Assembly (NCBI RefSeq): GCF_028069725.1
Contig: NZ_JANEWG010000024.1
Span: 1 to 64,000 of the forward strand
Length of the DNA: 64,000 bases
Source: Citrobacter sp. Awk 4
GTDB taxonomy: Bacteria; Pseudomonadota; Gammaproteobacteria; Enterobacterales; Enterobacteriaceae
Reading direction: 5' to 3'
Shown here: in pieces, positions 52,630-62,983 of the stretch
How the letters are laid out: each line of letters opens with the position of its first letter
How positions within the stretch are numbered: position 1 is the stretch's first letter
Notes under the pieces: generated by a model
Databases searched by the model: none
What the model was told of the DNA's origin: nothing
What the model saw: only the letters and a program-made list of their open reading frames with translations
Position numbers and translations under genes: made by a program

Positions 52630-52932
52630 TTAACGCATGGAAAGGTGTAAAAACTGCCCGTCCGCATCAAAAGAACAGACAAAACCCTCTTTGCGAAAGG
52701 TATAGCCGCGCATTTCATAACTGCCCTGAAACTGCTCAAAGCCAGTAACATCAATTTTTTGCGGGCCTGTGTTGTAGCGCTTTGCCGCCTGACCTTTGCA
52801 CAACGCTTCCATATCCAGCGTTCTCGAGGGGCTCACTTTGAGCTTCTGTGCTTTTTGCACTGGCGGTTGCTCGCCAGCACATCCCGCCAGCACCAGAGTC
52901 AGCATGGCTGGGAAGAGAAACTTCATCATCAT
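52630..52932 (-). CDS. ysaB: Small lipoprotein YsaB
   Basis: A 100-residue lipoprotein with lipobox LAGC (Cys18) and a conserved C-terminal block (RYNTGPQKIDVTGFEQFQG). E. coli YsaB is 99 residues and of unknown function. Same strand as glyQS, divergent from wecH. Confidence 0.88.
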   Translation of the reverse strand: MMMKFLFPAMLTLVLAGCAGEQPPVQKAQKLKVSPSRTLDMEALCKGQAAKRYNTGPQKIDVTGFEQFQGSYEMRGYTFRKEGFVCSFDADGQFLHLSMR

Positions 52933-53110
52933 TTTTATTACCGCCTTATATGCCGGTCTGTCTTATTATTATTAACGTTCGCGTCGCCAGTGCATTTTGC
53001 GAATCTCACCAGCGCATCACAAGCTTTAGCGTATAAACTCAGATTATTCCAGTGAGATACACTGGCAAATGACCAGTCAGACTTTTTTTAGAACGAAAAC
53101 AGAGGCACTG

Positions 53111-54106
53111 ATGCAGCCCAAAATATACTGGATAGATAATCTGCGCGGGATTGCGTGTTTAATGGTGGTCATGATTCATACCACGACGTGGTATGTCACG
53201 AATGCGCAAAGCATCAGCCCGGTAAATTGGGATCTTGCGAATGTCCTGAACTCCGCCTCACGCGTGAGCGTTCCGCTTTTCTTTATGATTTCAGGCTTTC
53301 TCTTTTTTGGGGAGCGTAGCGCCCAGCCCCGTCATTTTTTACGTATTGCACTCTGCCTGTTGTTCTACAGCGGCGTGGCGCTGGCATATATCGCGTTGTT
53401 TACCTCTATCAACGCAGAACTCTCGCTGAAAAATCTGCTGCAAAAGCCTGTGTTCTACCATTTGTGGTTTTTCTTCGCGATCGCCGTCATCTACCTGGTA
53501 TCACCGCTGATACAGGTTAAAAACGTCAGTGGAAAAATGTTGCTGGTACTGATGGTAATGATTGGCATCATCGCCAATCCCAATACCGTGACGCAGAAAA
53601 TTGGCGGATTTGAGTGGCTACCGATTAATTTATATATCAATGGCGATACCTTCTATTACATCCTGTACGGCATGCTCGGCCGGGCCATTGGTATGATGGA
53701 CACGCAAAAAAGAGCGCTAACCGTAATAAGCGCGTTGCTTTGTATTATTGCTGTGGTGGTAATTTCTCGCGGCACGCTATATGAACTTCGCTGGCGAGGA
53801 AACTTTGCCGATACCTGGTATGTCTATTGCGGACCAGCAGTGTTTATTTTCGCGATATCGCTACTGACGCTGGTCAAGAATACGCTGAATAAACAAACCG
53901 TTCCGGTACTGGGGCTGATTTCGCGCCACTCACTCGGTATTTATGGATTCCACGCGCTCATTATTCATGCGTTGCGCACCAATGGGATTGAAATTAAGCA
54001 TTGGCCGCCGCTGGATATCGTCTGGATTTTCAGTATCACGCTGGCGGGGAGCTTGCTGCTTTCCGTGCTATTGCAGCGAGTCGATACGCGCAGACTGGTC
54101 AGCTAA
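53111..54106 (+). CDS. wecH: Enterobacterial common antigen O-acetyltransferase WecH
   Basis: A 331-residue inner-membrane acyltransferase-3 protein with about 10 TM helices and the N-terminal [18 protein letters not shown] motif carrying the catalytic His. E. coli WecH O-acetylates GlcNAc in cyclic ECA. The ATG at 53111 gives the E. coli N-terminus [10 protein letters not shown]; an in-frame ATG at 53069 is rejected. Confidence 0.93.
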   Translation: MQPKIYWIDNLRGIACLMVVMIHTTTWYVTNAQSISPVNWDLANVLNSASRVSVPLFFMISGFLFFGERSAQPRHFLRIALCLLFYSGVALAYIALFTSINAELSLKNLLQKPVFYHLWFFFAIAVIYLVSPLIQVKNVSGKMLLVLMVMIGIIANPNTVTQKIGGFEWLPINLYINGDTFYYILYGMLGRAIGMMDTQKRALTVISALLCIIAVVVISRGTLYELRWRGNFADTWYVYCGPAVFIFAISLLTLVKNTLNKQTVPVLGLISRHSLGIYGFHALIIHALRTNGIEIKHWPPLDIVWIFSITLAGSLLLSVLLQRVDTRRLVS

Positions 54107-54130
54107 GCTGACGGATGGTGGCTTCGGCCA

Positions 54131-54484
54131 TCATTCACTTTCACAATATGACGCGTACATATTCGTGCCGTACAGACAGCCCCCCACCGCCAACAGGCAG
54201 GTCACTTTCATCACCGATGACAACTCAATATTGCATAGCCCAACGAACAGCATTCCCGTACCAAACAATAACAAATACTTGCAGCGAGTGAGCAAACGTT
54301 CGCTGCCGGTTTGTTCATAATGAATCAGCACGGGAAAGCCCATCATGATGATAACGCCCAAAAAATAGCCTTTTTGACACAACGTTTGGCAAACAGGCCA
54401 TAACCCTGCCAGATAGACCAGCGCCCCACTGACCAGCAGTAGTAACCCCACTGCCCGCTTCCTGCGCACAATGTTATCGTCCAT
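54131..54484 (-). CDS. yiaB: YiaA/YiaB-family inner membrane protein
   Basis: A 117-residue protein with four hydrophobic segments and the KGYFLGV motif of the YiaAB domain. By position (before xylB) and single-domain length it is the yiaB counterpart; the adjacent two-domain yiaA of E. coli is missing. Similarity to E. coli YiaB is moderate, so orthology is probable, not certain. It faces wecH tail to tail with only 24 bp between. Confidence 0.65.
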   Translation of the reverse strand: MDDNIVRRKRAVGLLLLVSGALVYLAGLWPVCQTLCQKGYFLGVIIMMGFPVLIHYEQTGSERLLTRCKYLLLFGTGMLFVGLCNIELSSVMKVTCLLAVGGCLYGTNMYASYCESE

Positions 54485-54627
54485 ATCACGCTCCTTATGT
54501 TTTGGTGATGCACATTAAGGCAATAAATGGAGGTGAGAAAGACGATGGCATGGTCATACCGTAAAAATCAGAAAATATGCATATTAATATCTATGCGTAT
54601 TCAATGAATTAATTGATATCAGGAATT

Positions 54628-54649
54628 CCTTCCGGCGCGAACCGGAAGG
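54628..54649 (-). terminator. Hairpin downstream of xylB
   Basis: Perfect 8-bp stem CCTTCCGG / CCGGAAGG with a CGCGAA loop, 10 bp past the xylB stop. No T run, so it may protect the 3' end instead of terminating alone. Confidence 0.5.
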
Positions 54650-54658
54650 CGTTGCGGA

Positions 54659-56113
54659 TTAAGACATCAGCGGCAAGAGTTGCTGATAGAGACGGCGGAA
54701 AGTGTCACGCTGCTGTTGATAGCGCGCATGGCGCTGCGCATCCGGATAATGCGCCTGTTCCAACGGGAGTTGCGGCAGCAACCCGGATAACGGTTTTTCG
54801 GGATTCACGGCAATTTGCGCCAGACGTGCCGCCCCTAATGCCGGCCCCACATCACCACCGGTGCGATAATCTAATTGCAATCCACAGATATCAGAGAGCA
54901 TCTGCCGCCAGTACTCACTGCGGGCACCGCCGCCAATCAACGTAATACTGTTGGGTTGCACGCCACACGCATGTACCGCATCCATGCCATCGGCCAGCGC
55001 GTAACCGACACCTTCCAGCACCGCTCGCGCCAGGTCCGCCGGGCCATGCTGATGCGTCAAACCAAAGAACACCCCCTTCGCCTGCGGGTTGTTGTGTGGT
55101 GTACGCTCACCGGAAAGATAGGGCAGGAACCAGACAGGTTCGACGTTGTCGTCCGCCTGCTGCGCGGCGGCGATCAGCGCAGGAACATTTGCCATCCCGG
55201 TTAATTTTGCCGCCCAGTCCAGGCAAGAGGCGGCGCTCAGCATGACGGACATTAAATGCCAGCGTCCGGGCAATGCGTGGCAAAAGCTGTGTACTGCGCT
55301 TTCGGGTCTGCTGAGGAAACCATCGCTCACCGCAAAATACACGCCGGAGGTCCCCAAGGAGAGCATCGCCTGATCGGCATTCATCATCCCGACGCCAACG
55401 GCACCGGCTGCGTTATCGCCTCCGCCTGCCACAACGGGCACCGCAGACATCCCCCATGACTGCGCCACTTCTGGCAACAGCGTTCCGGTGATATCGCTCC
55501 CTTCGTATAAAGCAGGCATATGTTCACGGGTCAGCCCACACGCCTCAAGCATGACGTCGCTCCAGTCACGCTTCGCCACATCCAGCCACATCGTACCGGC
55601 AGCATCAGACACATCGCTGGCAAACTCGCCGGTCATCCGCAGACGCAGATAATCTTTCGGCAGCAACACGCTGGCGACCTGACGAAAAACCTCCGGCTCG
55701 TGACGTTGAACCCACAATACTTTAGGCGCGGTAAAACCGGGCATCATCAGGTTGCCGGTAATGGCGCGAGATGCAGGCACCTGTTTTTCAAGTAATACGC
55801 ACTCTTCGCCGCAGCGACCGTCATTCCACAAAATCGCCGGACGTAATACTCTCTGTTGCTTATCAAGTAACGTGGCGCCATGCATCTGCCCCGCAATACC
55901 CACGGCTTTCACACCGCTCAATGTGTGCTGCTGACCCAACGCTTTTACCGCACGGTCAGTCGCCTGCCACCACTGTTCAGGATCCTGCTCCGACCATAAT
56001 GGATGAGGGCGGGAGACGGTAAGCGCCTCTGTTTGTGAGGCAACGACCTCCCCTTGCTCATTCACCAGAATGGCCTTCACGCCGGAGGTACCCAGATCAA
56101 TCCCGATATACAT
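54659..56113 (-). CDS. xylB: Xylulokinase XylB
   Basis: A 484-residue FGGY-family kinase phosphorylating D-xylulose to xylulose 5-phosphate. The N-terminal IDLGTSGVK and the MHGATL motif near residue 78, the catalytic Asp region (WNDGR) and the C-terminal GGGARSE motif are intact. Second gene of xylAB, 74 bp from xylA with a hairpin between. Confidence 0.96.
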   Translation of the reverse strand: MYIGIDLGTSGVKAILVNEQGEVVASQTEALTVSRPHPLWSEQDPEQWWQATDRAVKALGQQHTLSGVKAVGIAGQMHGATLLDKQQRVLRPAILWNDGRCGEECVLLEKQVPASRAITGNLMMPGFTAPKVLWVQRHEPEVFRQVASVLLPKDYLRLRMTGEFASDVSDAAGTMWLDVAKRDWSDVMLEACGLTREHMPALYEGSDITGTLLPEVAQSWGMSAVPVVAGGGDNAAGAVGVGMMNADQAMLSLGTSGVYFAVSDGFLSRPESAVHSFCHALPGRWHLMSVMLSAASCLDWAAKLTGMANVPALIAAAQQADDNVEPVWFLPYLSGERTPHNNPQAKGVFFGLTHQHGPADLARAVLEGVGYALADGMDAVHACGVQPNSITLIGGGARSEYWRQMLSDICGLQLDYRTGGDVGPALGAARLAQIAVNPEKPLSGLLPQLPLEQAHYPDAQRHARYQQQRDTFRRLYQQLLPLMS

Positions 56114-56137
56114 AGCGATGATTCCTTTAAAAGAAAT

Positions 56138-56164
56138 GCCCGGCGGCGCTCTCGCTTACCGGGC
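56138..56164 (-). terminator. Hairpin between xylA and xylB
   Basis: GCCCGG / CCGGGC outer arms with additional inner pairing (GCG/CGC) form a REP-like hairpin in the 74-bp gap. No T run. Likely stabilises xylA or reduces read-through to xylB. Confidence 0.5.
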
Positions 56165-56187
56165 TTACGGGCAGCTAATGAAGCCGG

Positions 56188-57510
56188 TTACTTGTCGAAC
56201 AGATAATGATTCACCAGATTTTCCAGTAGCTCCTGATGGCCGCTCTGATGAACCGGCGCCAGATTACGTTGTTCAGCATACTGCGACAGCTCACTGAGTG
56301 ATAACTGACCTTTCAGGATTTGCTGACCCAACTCGCCATTCCATCCGGCATAGCGTTTCGCCACACGTTTATCCAGTTCACCATCTTCAAGCATACGCGC
56401 CGCGACTTTCAGCGACAGCGCCATGGTGTCCATTGCCCCAATATGGCCGTAGAACAGGTCGTATTTATCGGTGCTCTGGCGACGCACTTTGGCGTCAAAA
56501 TTCAGGCCGCCAGTGGTAAAGCCGCCCGCCTTCAGGATCTCATACATCACCAGTGCATTTTCTTCCACGCTGACCGGGAACTGATCGGTATCCCAACCCA
56601 GTTGCGCATCGCCACGGTTGGCGTCAACGGAACCAAAAATACCCAGCGCGATAGCAGAGGCAATTTCATGGTGGAAAGAGTGTCCCGCCAGCGTTGCATG
56701 GTTCGCTTCAATGTTAACTTTGATCTCTTTTTCCAGGCCGAACTGTTTGAGGAAGCCGTAGACGGTTGCAACATCATAGTCATACTGGTGTTTAGTGGGT
56801 TCCTGCGGTTTGGGTTCGATCAGCAACGTCCCCTGGAAGCCAATTTTGTGTTTATGCTCAACCACCATCTGCATAAAGCGGCCAATTTGCTCGCGCTCCT
56901 GCCGCAGGTCGGTATTCAGCAGGGTTTCATAACCTTCACGACCGCCCCACAGTACGTAGTTTTCTCCCCCCAATTTATGGGTGGCATTCATAGCTGTCAC
57001 CACCTGAGTAGCCGCCCAGCTAAAGACTTCCGGATCGGGGTTGGTGGCTGCGCCCGCGCCGTAGCGAGGATTGGTAAAGCAGTTCGCCGTCCCCCATAGC
57101 AGCTTCACGCCGCTCTGGTCTTGCTTTTGTGCCAACACATCAACCATTTGCGCAAAGTTATTTTTGTACTCTTGTAATGAAGCGCCTTCAGGTGAGACAT
57201 CCACATCATGAAAACAGTAATACGGCACGTTCAGTTTGTGGAAGAATTCAAATGCGACATCAGCCTTGCGTTTCGCAAGCTCAATCGCGTCGCCAGGTTG
57301 CTGCCACGGGCGATTAAACGACCCGATGCCAAACATATCTGCGCCATTCCAACAGAAGGTATGCCAGTAGCACGCCGCAAAACGCAAATGATCTTCCATG
57401 CGTTTGCCCAACACGATTTCGTCCGGATTATAGTGACGAAATGCTAATGGATTAGTCGATTTAGTGCCTTCATAACGAACACGATCAAGCTGGTCAAAAT
57501 AGGCTTGCAT
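56188..57510 (-). CDS. xylA: Xylose isomerase XylA
   Basis: A 440-residue metal-dependent isomerase converting D-xylose to D-xylulose. The catalytic His101 and Asp104 ([10 protein letters not shown]) and the metal-binding [12 protein letters not shown] and IEANH motifs are present. The ATG at 57510 with GGAG 6 nt before it gives the E. coli length; an ATG four codons upstream at 57522 is rejected because it would sit over that GGAG. Confidence 0.97.
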   Translation of the reverse strand: MQAYFDQLDRVRYEGTKSTNPLAFRHYNPDEIVLGKRMEDHLRFAACYWHTFCWNGADMFGIGSFNRPWQQPGDAIELAKRKADVAFEFFHKLNVPYYCFHDVDVSPEGASLQEYKNNFAQMVDVLAQKQDQSGVKLLWGTANCFTNPRYGAGAATNPDPEVFSWAATQVVTAMNATHKLGGENYVLWGGREGYETLLNTDLRQEREQIGRFMQMVVEHKHKIGFQGTLLIEPKPQEPTKHQYDYDVATVYGFLKQFGLEKEIKVNIEANHATLAGHSFHHEIASAIALGIFGSVDANRGDAQLGWDTDQFPVSVEENALVMYEILKAGGFTTGGLNFDAKVRRQSTDKYDLFYGHIGAMDTMALSLKVAARMLEDGELDKRVAKRYAGWNGELGQQILKGQLSLSELSQYAEQRNLAPVHQSGHQELLENLVNHYLFDK

Positions 57511-57875
57511 AATGAACTCCATAATCAGGTAATGCGGCAGGTGATTGATAATGCCGTAATATTGGGCACTCCCTGACCATTGCTCAATTATGTTATTTCA
57601 CACTGCCATTGAGATAATTCACAAGTGTGCGCCACTTCTCAAAATAAAATCCAAACAATTAAAAAAACGTTACATATCAAACTCAAATGCAAGTTAAGCA
57701 GTAATTCATTTAAAATAAGATCCCGGTCATAAATTATGAAATAAACCAAAAATCGTAACTGGAAGATAAAAATCTATAATTGCCTTCCGGGCATTACCTG
57801 TTAAAAATCTGCTACGTCTTACGCTGTGATTGTTACTTTTATTGCCGTTCCTCCCCTACAAAAGGCATCACGATT
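57511..57875. promoter_or_regulatory. Divergent xylA/xylF control region with XylR and CRP sites
   Basis: 365 bp without a gene, organised as in E. coli. On the minus strand, GTGAAATAACATAATTGAG (about 57585-57603) followed by GGGAGTGCCCAATATTACG reproduces the E. coli xylA promoter and XylR site as I remember it. The AT-rich half toward xylF (about 57650-57770) should hold the second XylR site and the xylF promoter, which I could not delimit. Confidence 0.65.
57608..57623. promoter_or_regulatory. CRP site in the xyl control region
   Basis: ATTGA-N6-TCACA (TGTGA-N6-TCAAT on the minus strand): one perfect half-site and one with two changes. It lies between the divergent xylA and xylF promoters, where CRP acts in E. 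coli. Confidence 0.7.
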
Positions 57876-58868
57876 ATGAAGATAAAAAATATTTTACTGA
57901 CTGTCTGCACATCCCTTTTACTCACCAGCGTCGCAGGCCATGCCAAAGAAGTTAAAATCGGTATGGCGATTGATGATCTCCGCCTGGAACGCTGGCAGAA
58001 AGATCGCGATATTTTCGTCAGCAAAGCGGAATCGCTCGGCGCAAAAGTATTTGTTCAATCTGCAAATGGTAATGAAGAAACCCAAATGTCGCAGATTGAA
58101 AACATGATCAACCGTGGCGTAGACGTCCTGGTGATAATTCCTTACAACGGACAAGTCTTAAGCAACGTCATCAAAGAAGCGAAGCAAGAAGGGATAAAAG
58201 TCCTGGCATATGACCGTATGATCAACGATGCCGATATCGATTTTTATATCTCTTTTGATAATGAAAAAGTGGGCGAATTACAGGCTCAATCACTGGTCGA
58301 TATTGTACCTCAGGGGAATTATTTTCTGATGGGAGGATCACCTGTCGATAATAATGCAAAACTGTTCCGCGCCGGGCAAATGAAAGTATTAAAACCGTAT
58401 ATTGACGAAGGCAAAATTAAGGTCGTCGGCGATCAGTGGGTTGACGGCTGGTTACCTGAAAATGCCTTGAAAATTATGGAAAATGCGTTGACCGCCAACA
58501 ATAACAAAATTGATGCCGTCGTCGCCTCAAATGACGCAACGGCGGGCGGTGCGGTACAGGCGCTAAGTGCGCAAGGTTTATCAGGAAAAGTGGCTATTTC
58601 CGGGCAGGATGCAGACCTCGCCGGTATCAAACGCATTATGGCAGGTACGCAAACGATGACGGTGTATAAACCGATCACCCTGCTCGCCAACACTGCCGCA
58701 GAGATCGCCGTCGAATTGGGGAATGATCAGCAACCTAAAGCAGACACCACGCTGAACAATGGTTTGAAAGATGTCCCTTCCCGGCTGCTTACGCCTATTG
58801 ATGTGAACAAAGACAATATTTCCGAAACCGTCATCAAAGACGGGTTCCACAAGAAAAGCGAGCTTTAA
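57876..58868 (+). CDS. xylF: Periplasmic D-xylose-binding protein XylF
   Basis: A 330-residue ribose-binding-protein-like receptor feeding XylGH. Signal peptide ends AGHA-K near residue 23. The ATG at 57876 with an AAAGG ribosome site gives the E. coli start MKIKN; the frame is open upstream to 57780 but that stretch is leader DNA. Confidence 0.96.
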   Translation: MKIKNILLTVCTSLLLTSVAGHAKEVKIGMAIDDLRLERWQKDRDIFVSKAESLGAKVFVQSANGNEETQMSQIENMINRGVDVLVIIPYNGQVLSNVIKEAKQEGIKVLAYDRMINDADIDFYISFDNEKVGELQAQSLVDIVPQGNYFLMGGSPVDNNAKLFRAGQMKVLKPYIDEGKIKVVGDQWVDGWLPENALKIMENALTANNNKIDAVVASNDATAGGAVQALSAQGLSGKVAISGQDADLAGIKRIMAGTQTMTVYKPITLLANTAAEIAVELGNDQQPKADTTLNNGLKDVPSRLLTPIDVNKDNISETVIKDGFHKKSEL

Positions 58869-58874
58869 GCGTTA

Positions 58875-58898
58875 CGCCCTCTGAGCCATCAGAGGGCG
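58875..58898 (+). terminator. Hairpin between xylF and xylG
   Basis: Perfect 10-bp stem CGCCCTCTGA / TCAGAGGGCG with a GCCA loop and no T run. Such an element after a binding-protein gene usually protects its mRNA and lowers read-through to the membrane genes. Confidence 0.65.
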
Positions 58899-58967
58899 GT
58901 GCCGACGTTGCAGCACAATAACGCCACGTCCACGCAGGGTTCTCTTATTGGCTTATGTGGAGCAGTT

Positions 58968-60509
58968 ATGCCATATCTACTTGAAATGAAGAACATTACC
59001 AAGACATTCGGCGTCGTAAAGGCGGTGGATAACGTTAGCCTCAGGGTCAATGCTGGCGAAATCGTTTCATTATGCGGCGAGAATGGTTCCGGAAAATCAA
59101 CATTAATGAAGGTGCTGTGCGGTATTTATCCACACGGCTCTTACGACGGCGAGATTATTTTTGCGGGCGAAACGATTCAGGCTAACCATATTCGCGACAC
59201 AGAACGCAAAGGTATTGCCATTATCCACCAGGAATTAGCCCTGGTTAAACATTTGACGGTTCTGGAAAATATATTTCTTGGCAGCGAGATCACGCGTAAC
59301 GGTCTGCTGGATTACGACATGATGACGCTGCGTTGCCAAAAATTATTAGCACAGGTCAGCCTGTCCATTTCACCCGATACACGGGTGGGCGATTTAGGTT
59401 TGGGACAACAGCAACTGATCGAAATCGCAAAAGCGCTGAATAAGCAGGTCCGTCTGCTCATTCTGGATGAACCCACCGCTTCACTTACCGAGCAGGAAAC
59501 CGGCATCCTGCTGAATATCATACGCGACCTGCAACAGCATGATATTGCCTGTATTTACATTTCGCACAAACTCAATGAAGTTAAAGCCATTTCGGATACG
59601 ATTTGCGTTATTCGCGATGGTCAGCATATTGGCACTCGTGATGCCACGGGCATGAGCGAAGACGATATTATCACCATGATGGTCGGGCGTGAGTTAACCG
59701 CGCTCTATCCCAGTGAACCGCACACAATGGGAAACGAGATTTTACGGGTTGAGCACCTTACCGCCTGGCATCCTGTTAACCGCCATATTAAGCGGGTTAA
59801 CGATATTTCCTTCTCACTTAGGCGCGGTGAAATTCTGGGTATTGCCGGACTCGTCGGGGCCGGGCGAACCGAAGCCGTTCAGTGTCTGTTTGGCGTCTGG
59901 TCAGGCCGCTGGGAGGGGAAAATATTCATTGAGGGCAATCCTGTGGATATTCATAACTGCCAGCAAGCCATTGCTCACGGTATTGCCATGGTTCCCGAAG
60001 ACCGCAAAAAAGACGGTATTGTTCCCGTGATGGCGGTGGGGAAAAATATCACGCTGGCGGCTCTCGATACCTTTACCGGGCCTCTGAGCCATCTTGATGA
60101 TGCCGCAGAACAAAAATGCATACTGGAATCGCTCCAGCAGCTCAAAGTAAAAACTGCCTCTCCCGATCTTGCTATTGGTCGTCTGAGCGGAGGCAATCAG
60201 CAAAAAGCAATTCTGGCACGTTGCCTCCTGTTAAATCCCCGCATTCTCATCCTCGATGAACCCACGCGGGGTATTGATATCGGCGCTAAATATGAAATCT
60301 ATAAGCTCATCAACCAGCTTGTACAGCAAGGTATTGCCGTCATCGTCATCTCTTCCGAATTACCCGAAGTGCTCGGGCTGAGCGATCGCATCCTGGTGAT
60401 GCATGAAGGAAAACTGAAAGCTAACCTGGTGAACCACAACCTGACTCAGGAGCAGGTCATGGAAGCCGCATTGAGGAGCGAACAGCATGTCGAAAAACAC
60501 CCCGTCTGA
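58968..60509 (+). CDS. xylG: D-xylose ABC transporter ATPase XylG
   Basis: A 513-residue tandem ABC ATPase of the sugar (RbsA/AraG) type. The N-terminal half has Walker A GENGSGKS (near 37-44). The second half lacks a canonical P-loop (GLVGAGRTE), as is normal for this subfamily, and has LSGGNQQK and DEPTRGID. The ATG at 58968 with GGAG gives the E. coli length; an upstream ATG at 58899 is rejected. Confidence 0.96.
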   Translation: MPYLLEMKNITKTFGVVKAVDNVSLRVNAGEIVSLCGENGSGKSTLMKVLCGIYPHGSYDGEIIFAGETIQANHIRDTERKGIAIIHQELALVKHLTVLENIFLGSEITRNGLLDYDMMTLRCQKLLAQVSLSISPDTRVGDLGLGQQQLIEIAKALNKQVRLLILDEPTASLTEQETGILLNIIRDLQQHDIACIYISHKLNEVKAISDTICVIRDGQHIGTRDATGMSEDDIITMMVGRELTALYPSEPHTMGNEILRVEHLTAWHPVNRHIKRVNDISFSLRRGEILGIAGLVGAGRTEAVQCLFGVWSGRWEGKIFIEGNPVDIHNCQQAIAHGIAMVPEDRKKDGIVPVMAVGKNITLAALDTFTGPLSHLDDAAEQKCILESLQQLKVKTASPDLAIGRLSGGNQQKAILARCLLLNPRILILDEPTRGIDIGAKYEIYKLINQLVQQGIAVIVISSELPEVLGLSDRILVMHEGKLKANLVNHNLTQEQVMEAALRSEQHVEKHPV

Positions 60510-61668
60510 AGCGAAACTTGCAGCCCCACGGGCAGGCGGCTTCCCCGGAATCAAATCGCTTAATTTACAAGTCTTCGTCATGATTGCGGCGATCATCGTA
60601 ATCATGTTGTTTTTCACGTGGACCACAGAGGGTGCCTACCTGAGCGCCCGTAACGTTTCTAACCTGCTGCGGCAAACCGCGATTACGGGAATCCTCGCCG
60701 TCGGTATGGTGTTCGTGATTATCTCCGCCGAAATCGATCTCTCGGTCGGTTCGATGATGGGCTTATTGGGCGGCGTCGCTGCGATCTGCGATGTCTGGCT
60801 CGGCTGGCCATTACCGCTAACGGTGATTGTCACGCTGGCGCTGGGTTTGCTCCTTGGCGCCTGGAACGGATGGTGGGTCGCCTACCGCAAAGTCCCTTCA
60901 TTTATCGTGACGCTTGCCGGAATGCTGGCTTTCCGCGGTATTCTCATCGGGATCACCAACGGCACAACCGTCTCTCCCACCAGCGCCGCGATGTCACAGA
61001 TTGGCCAAAGTTACTTGTCTGATGGAACGGGCTTTATCATCGGCGCACTCGGGTTAATGGCGTTTATCGGCTGGCAATGGCGTGGGCGTATGCGCCGTCA
61101 GGCGTTAGGCCTTGAATCTCCCGTATCGACGTCGGTTGTCGGTCGCCAGGCGTTGACGGCCATTATCGTATTAGGCGCAATCTGGCTGTTGAATGATTAC
61201 CGTGGCGTTCCGACGCCAGTGCTACTGCTGACGCTGTTGTTGCTCGGTGGGATGTTTATGGCGACGCGTACCGCCTTTGGTCGCCGCATTTACGCCATCG
61301 GCGGCAATATCGAAGCCGCGCGTCTATCAGGGATTAACGTCGAACGAACCAAGCTCGCGGTCTTCGCCATTAATGGCCTGATGGTGGCGATTGCCGGGCT
61401 GATCCTCAGTTCTCGACTGGGCGCGGGCTCTCCTTCTGCCGGGAATATTGCTGAACTGGATGCGATTGCCGCGTGTGTGATTGGGGGAACCAGCCTGGCG
61501 GGCGGTATCGGAAGTGTCGCCGGTGCCGTCATGGGCGCATTTATTATGGCCTCTCTCGACAATGGAATGAGTATGATGGATGTTCCCACCTTCTGGCAGT
61601 ATATCGTGAAGGGTGCGATTCTGTTACTGGCGGTATGGATGGACTCAGCAACCAAACGCCGTGCCTGA
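60487..61668 (+). CDS. xylH: D-xylose ABC transporter permease XylH
   Basis: A 393-residue permease of the BPD_transp_2 family with about 10-11 TM helices and the [14 protein letters not shown] coupling segment. Length equals E. coli XylH. It overlaps xylG by 23 bp, implying coupled translation. Confidence 0.96.
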   Translation: MSKNTPSEAKLAAPRAGGFPGIKSLNLQVFVMIAAIIVIMLFFTWTTEGAYLSARNVSNLLRQTAITGILAVGMVFVIISAEIDLSVGSMMGLLGGVAAICDVWLGWPLPLTVIVTLALGLLLGAWNGWWVAYRKVPSFIVTLAGMLAFRGILIGITNGTTVSPTSAAMSQIGQSYLSDGTGFIIGALGLMAFIGWQWRGRMRRQALGLESPVSTSVVGRQALTAIIVLGAIWLLNDYRGVPTPVLLLTLLLLGGMFMATRTAFGRRIYAIGGNIEAARLSGINVERTKLAVFAINGLMVAIAGLILSSRLGAGSPSAGNIAELDAIAACVIGGTSLAGGIGSVAGAVMGAFIMASLDNGMSMMDVPTFWQYIVKGAILLLAVWMDSATKRRA

Positions 61669-61692
61669 CAGTAAGAAAAGTGGGGAAGTTTC

Positions 61693-61725
61693 AATGCCGG
61701 TAAATGCCTACCGGCATTGTTTTTA
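61693..61725 (+). terminator. Terminator of xylFGH
   Basis: Perfect 10-bp stem AATGCCGGTA / TACCGGCATT, loop AATGCC, followed by GTTTTT. It ends 26 bp before xylR, so xylR expression needs read-through or its own promoter; E. coli xylR has a weak promoter of its own. Confidence 0.85.
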
Positions 61726-61750
61726 TGCATGATTCAGCAGGAAAAGAACC

Positions 61751-62929
61751 ATGTTTGATAAACGTCATCGTATCACGCTGTTATTTAACGCCAACAAAGC
61801 GTATGACCGTCAGGTTGTCGAAGGTGTTGGCGAATATTTGCAAGCGTCACAATCCGAGTGGGATATCTTTATTGAAGAAGACTTTCGTGCCCGGATTGAT
61901 AACATCAAAGAGTGGCTGGGAGATGGCGTCATCGCCGACTACGACGACGACGAGATTGCCCGTCTGCTTGCTGACGTTGACGTTCCCATCGTCGGCGTCG
62001 GCGGTTCCTACCATCTTCCTGAACATTACCCACCGGTCCATTACATCGCCACGGATAACTTCGCGTTGGTGGAAAGCGCCTTTCTGCACCTGAAAGAAAA
62101 AGGGATTAACCGCTTTGCTTTCTATGGCCTGCCCGCCTCCAGCGGTAAACGCTGGGCAGCAGAACGTGAATACGCGTTCTGTCAGTTAGTGGCAGAAGAG
62201 AAATACCGTGGCGTGGTCTATCAGGGGCTGGAGACAGCGCCAGAAAACTGGCAGCACGCGCAAAATCGCCTGGCGGACTGGTTGCAGACCCTACCGCCAC
62301 AAACCGGCATTATTGCGGTGACTGACGCCCGTGCGCGGCATGTGCTGCAGGTCTGTGAACATCTGCACATCCCGGTACCTGAAAAGTTGAGTGTCATTGG
62401 GATTGATAACGAAGAACTCACCCGTTACCTGTCACGCGTCGCGCTCTCCTCGGTCGCACAGGGCGCGAGGCAGATGGGATATCAGGCCGCCAAAATGCTG
62501 CACCGCCTCCTTGCCAACGAAGAGATGCCCTTACAGCGTATCCTCGTCCCGCCAGTGCGCGTCGTTGAGCGTCAGTCGACCGATTATCGTTCGCTCACCG
62601 ACCCAACCGTTATTCAGGCCATGCATTACATTCGCAATCATGCCTGTAAAGGTATCAAGGTTGATCAAGTGCTGGATGCGGTGGGAATTTCCCGCTCAAA
62701 TCTGGAGAAGCGATTCAAAGAGGAAGTGGGGGAGACTATCCACGCTGTAATCCATGCGGAAAAACTGGAAAAAGCACGTAGCCTGTTGATTTCAACAACA
62801 CTGTCGATCAACGAAATCTCGCAGATGTGCGGCTATCCTTCCCTGCAGTATTTCTATTCGGTCTTTAAAAAAGAGTATGGCACGACCCCAAAAGAGTACC
62901 GTGACCTGAACAGTGAAGTGTTGTTGTGA
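61751..62929 (+). CDS. xylR: Xylose operon activator XylR
   Basis: A 392-residue activator with a LacI/periplasmic-binding-like ligand domain (residues 1-275) and a C-terminal AraC-type double HTH (about 285-388; LEKRFKEE and the ISQMCGYPSLQYFYSVFKKEYGTTPKEYR signature). Binds xylose and activates xylAB and xylFGH from the 57511-57875 region. Same length as E. coli XylR. Confidence 0.96.
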   Translation: MFDKRHRITLLFNANKAYDRQVVEGVGEYLQASQSEWDIFIEEDFRARIDNIKEWLGDGVIADYDDDEIARLLADVDVPIVGVGGSYHLPEHYPPVHYIATDNFALVESAFLHLKEKGINRFAFYGLPASSGKRWAAEREYAFCQLVAEEKYRGVVYQGLETAPENWQHAQNRLADWLQTLPPQTGIIAVTDARARHVLQVCEHLHIPVPEKLSVIGIDNEELTRYLSRVALSSVAQGARQMGYQAAKMLHRLLANEEMPLQRILVPPVRVVERQSTDYRSLTDPTVIQAMHYIRNHACKGIKVDQVLDAVGISRSNLEKRFKEEVGETIHAVIHAEKLEKARSLLISTTLSINEISQMCGYPSLQYFYSVFKKEYGTTPKEYRDLNSEVLL

Positions 62930-62942
62930 GTTGTGATGTGCT

Positions 62943-62975
62943 TGCCGGATGGCGGCGCTAATGCGCCATCCGGCA
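62943..62975. repeat. REP element between xylR and bax
   Basis: TGCCGGATGGCG and CGCCATCCGGCA form a 12-bp perfect inverted repeat with a 9-nt loop, between two convergent genes. Classical REP sequence. Confidence 0.9.
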
Positions 62976-62983
62976 TTTAACGA

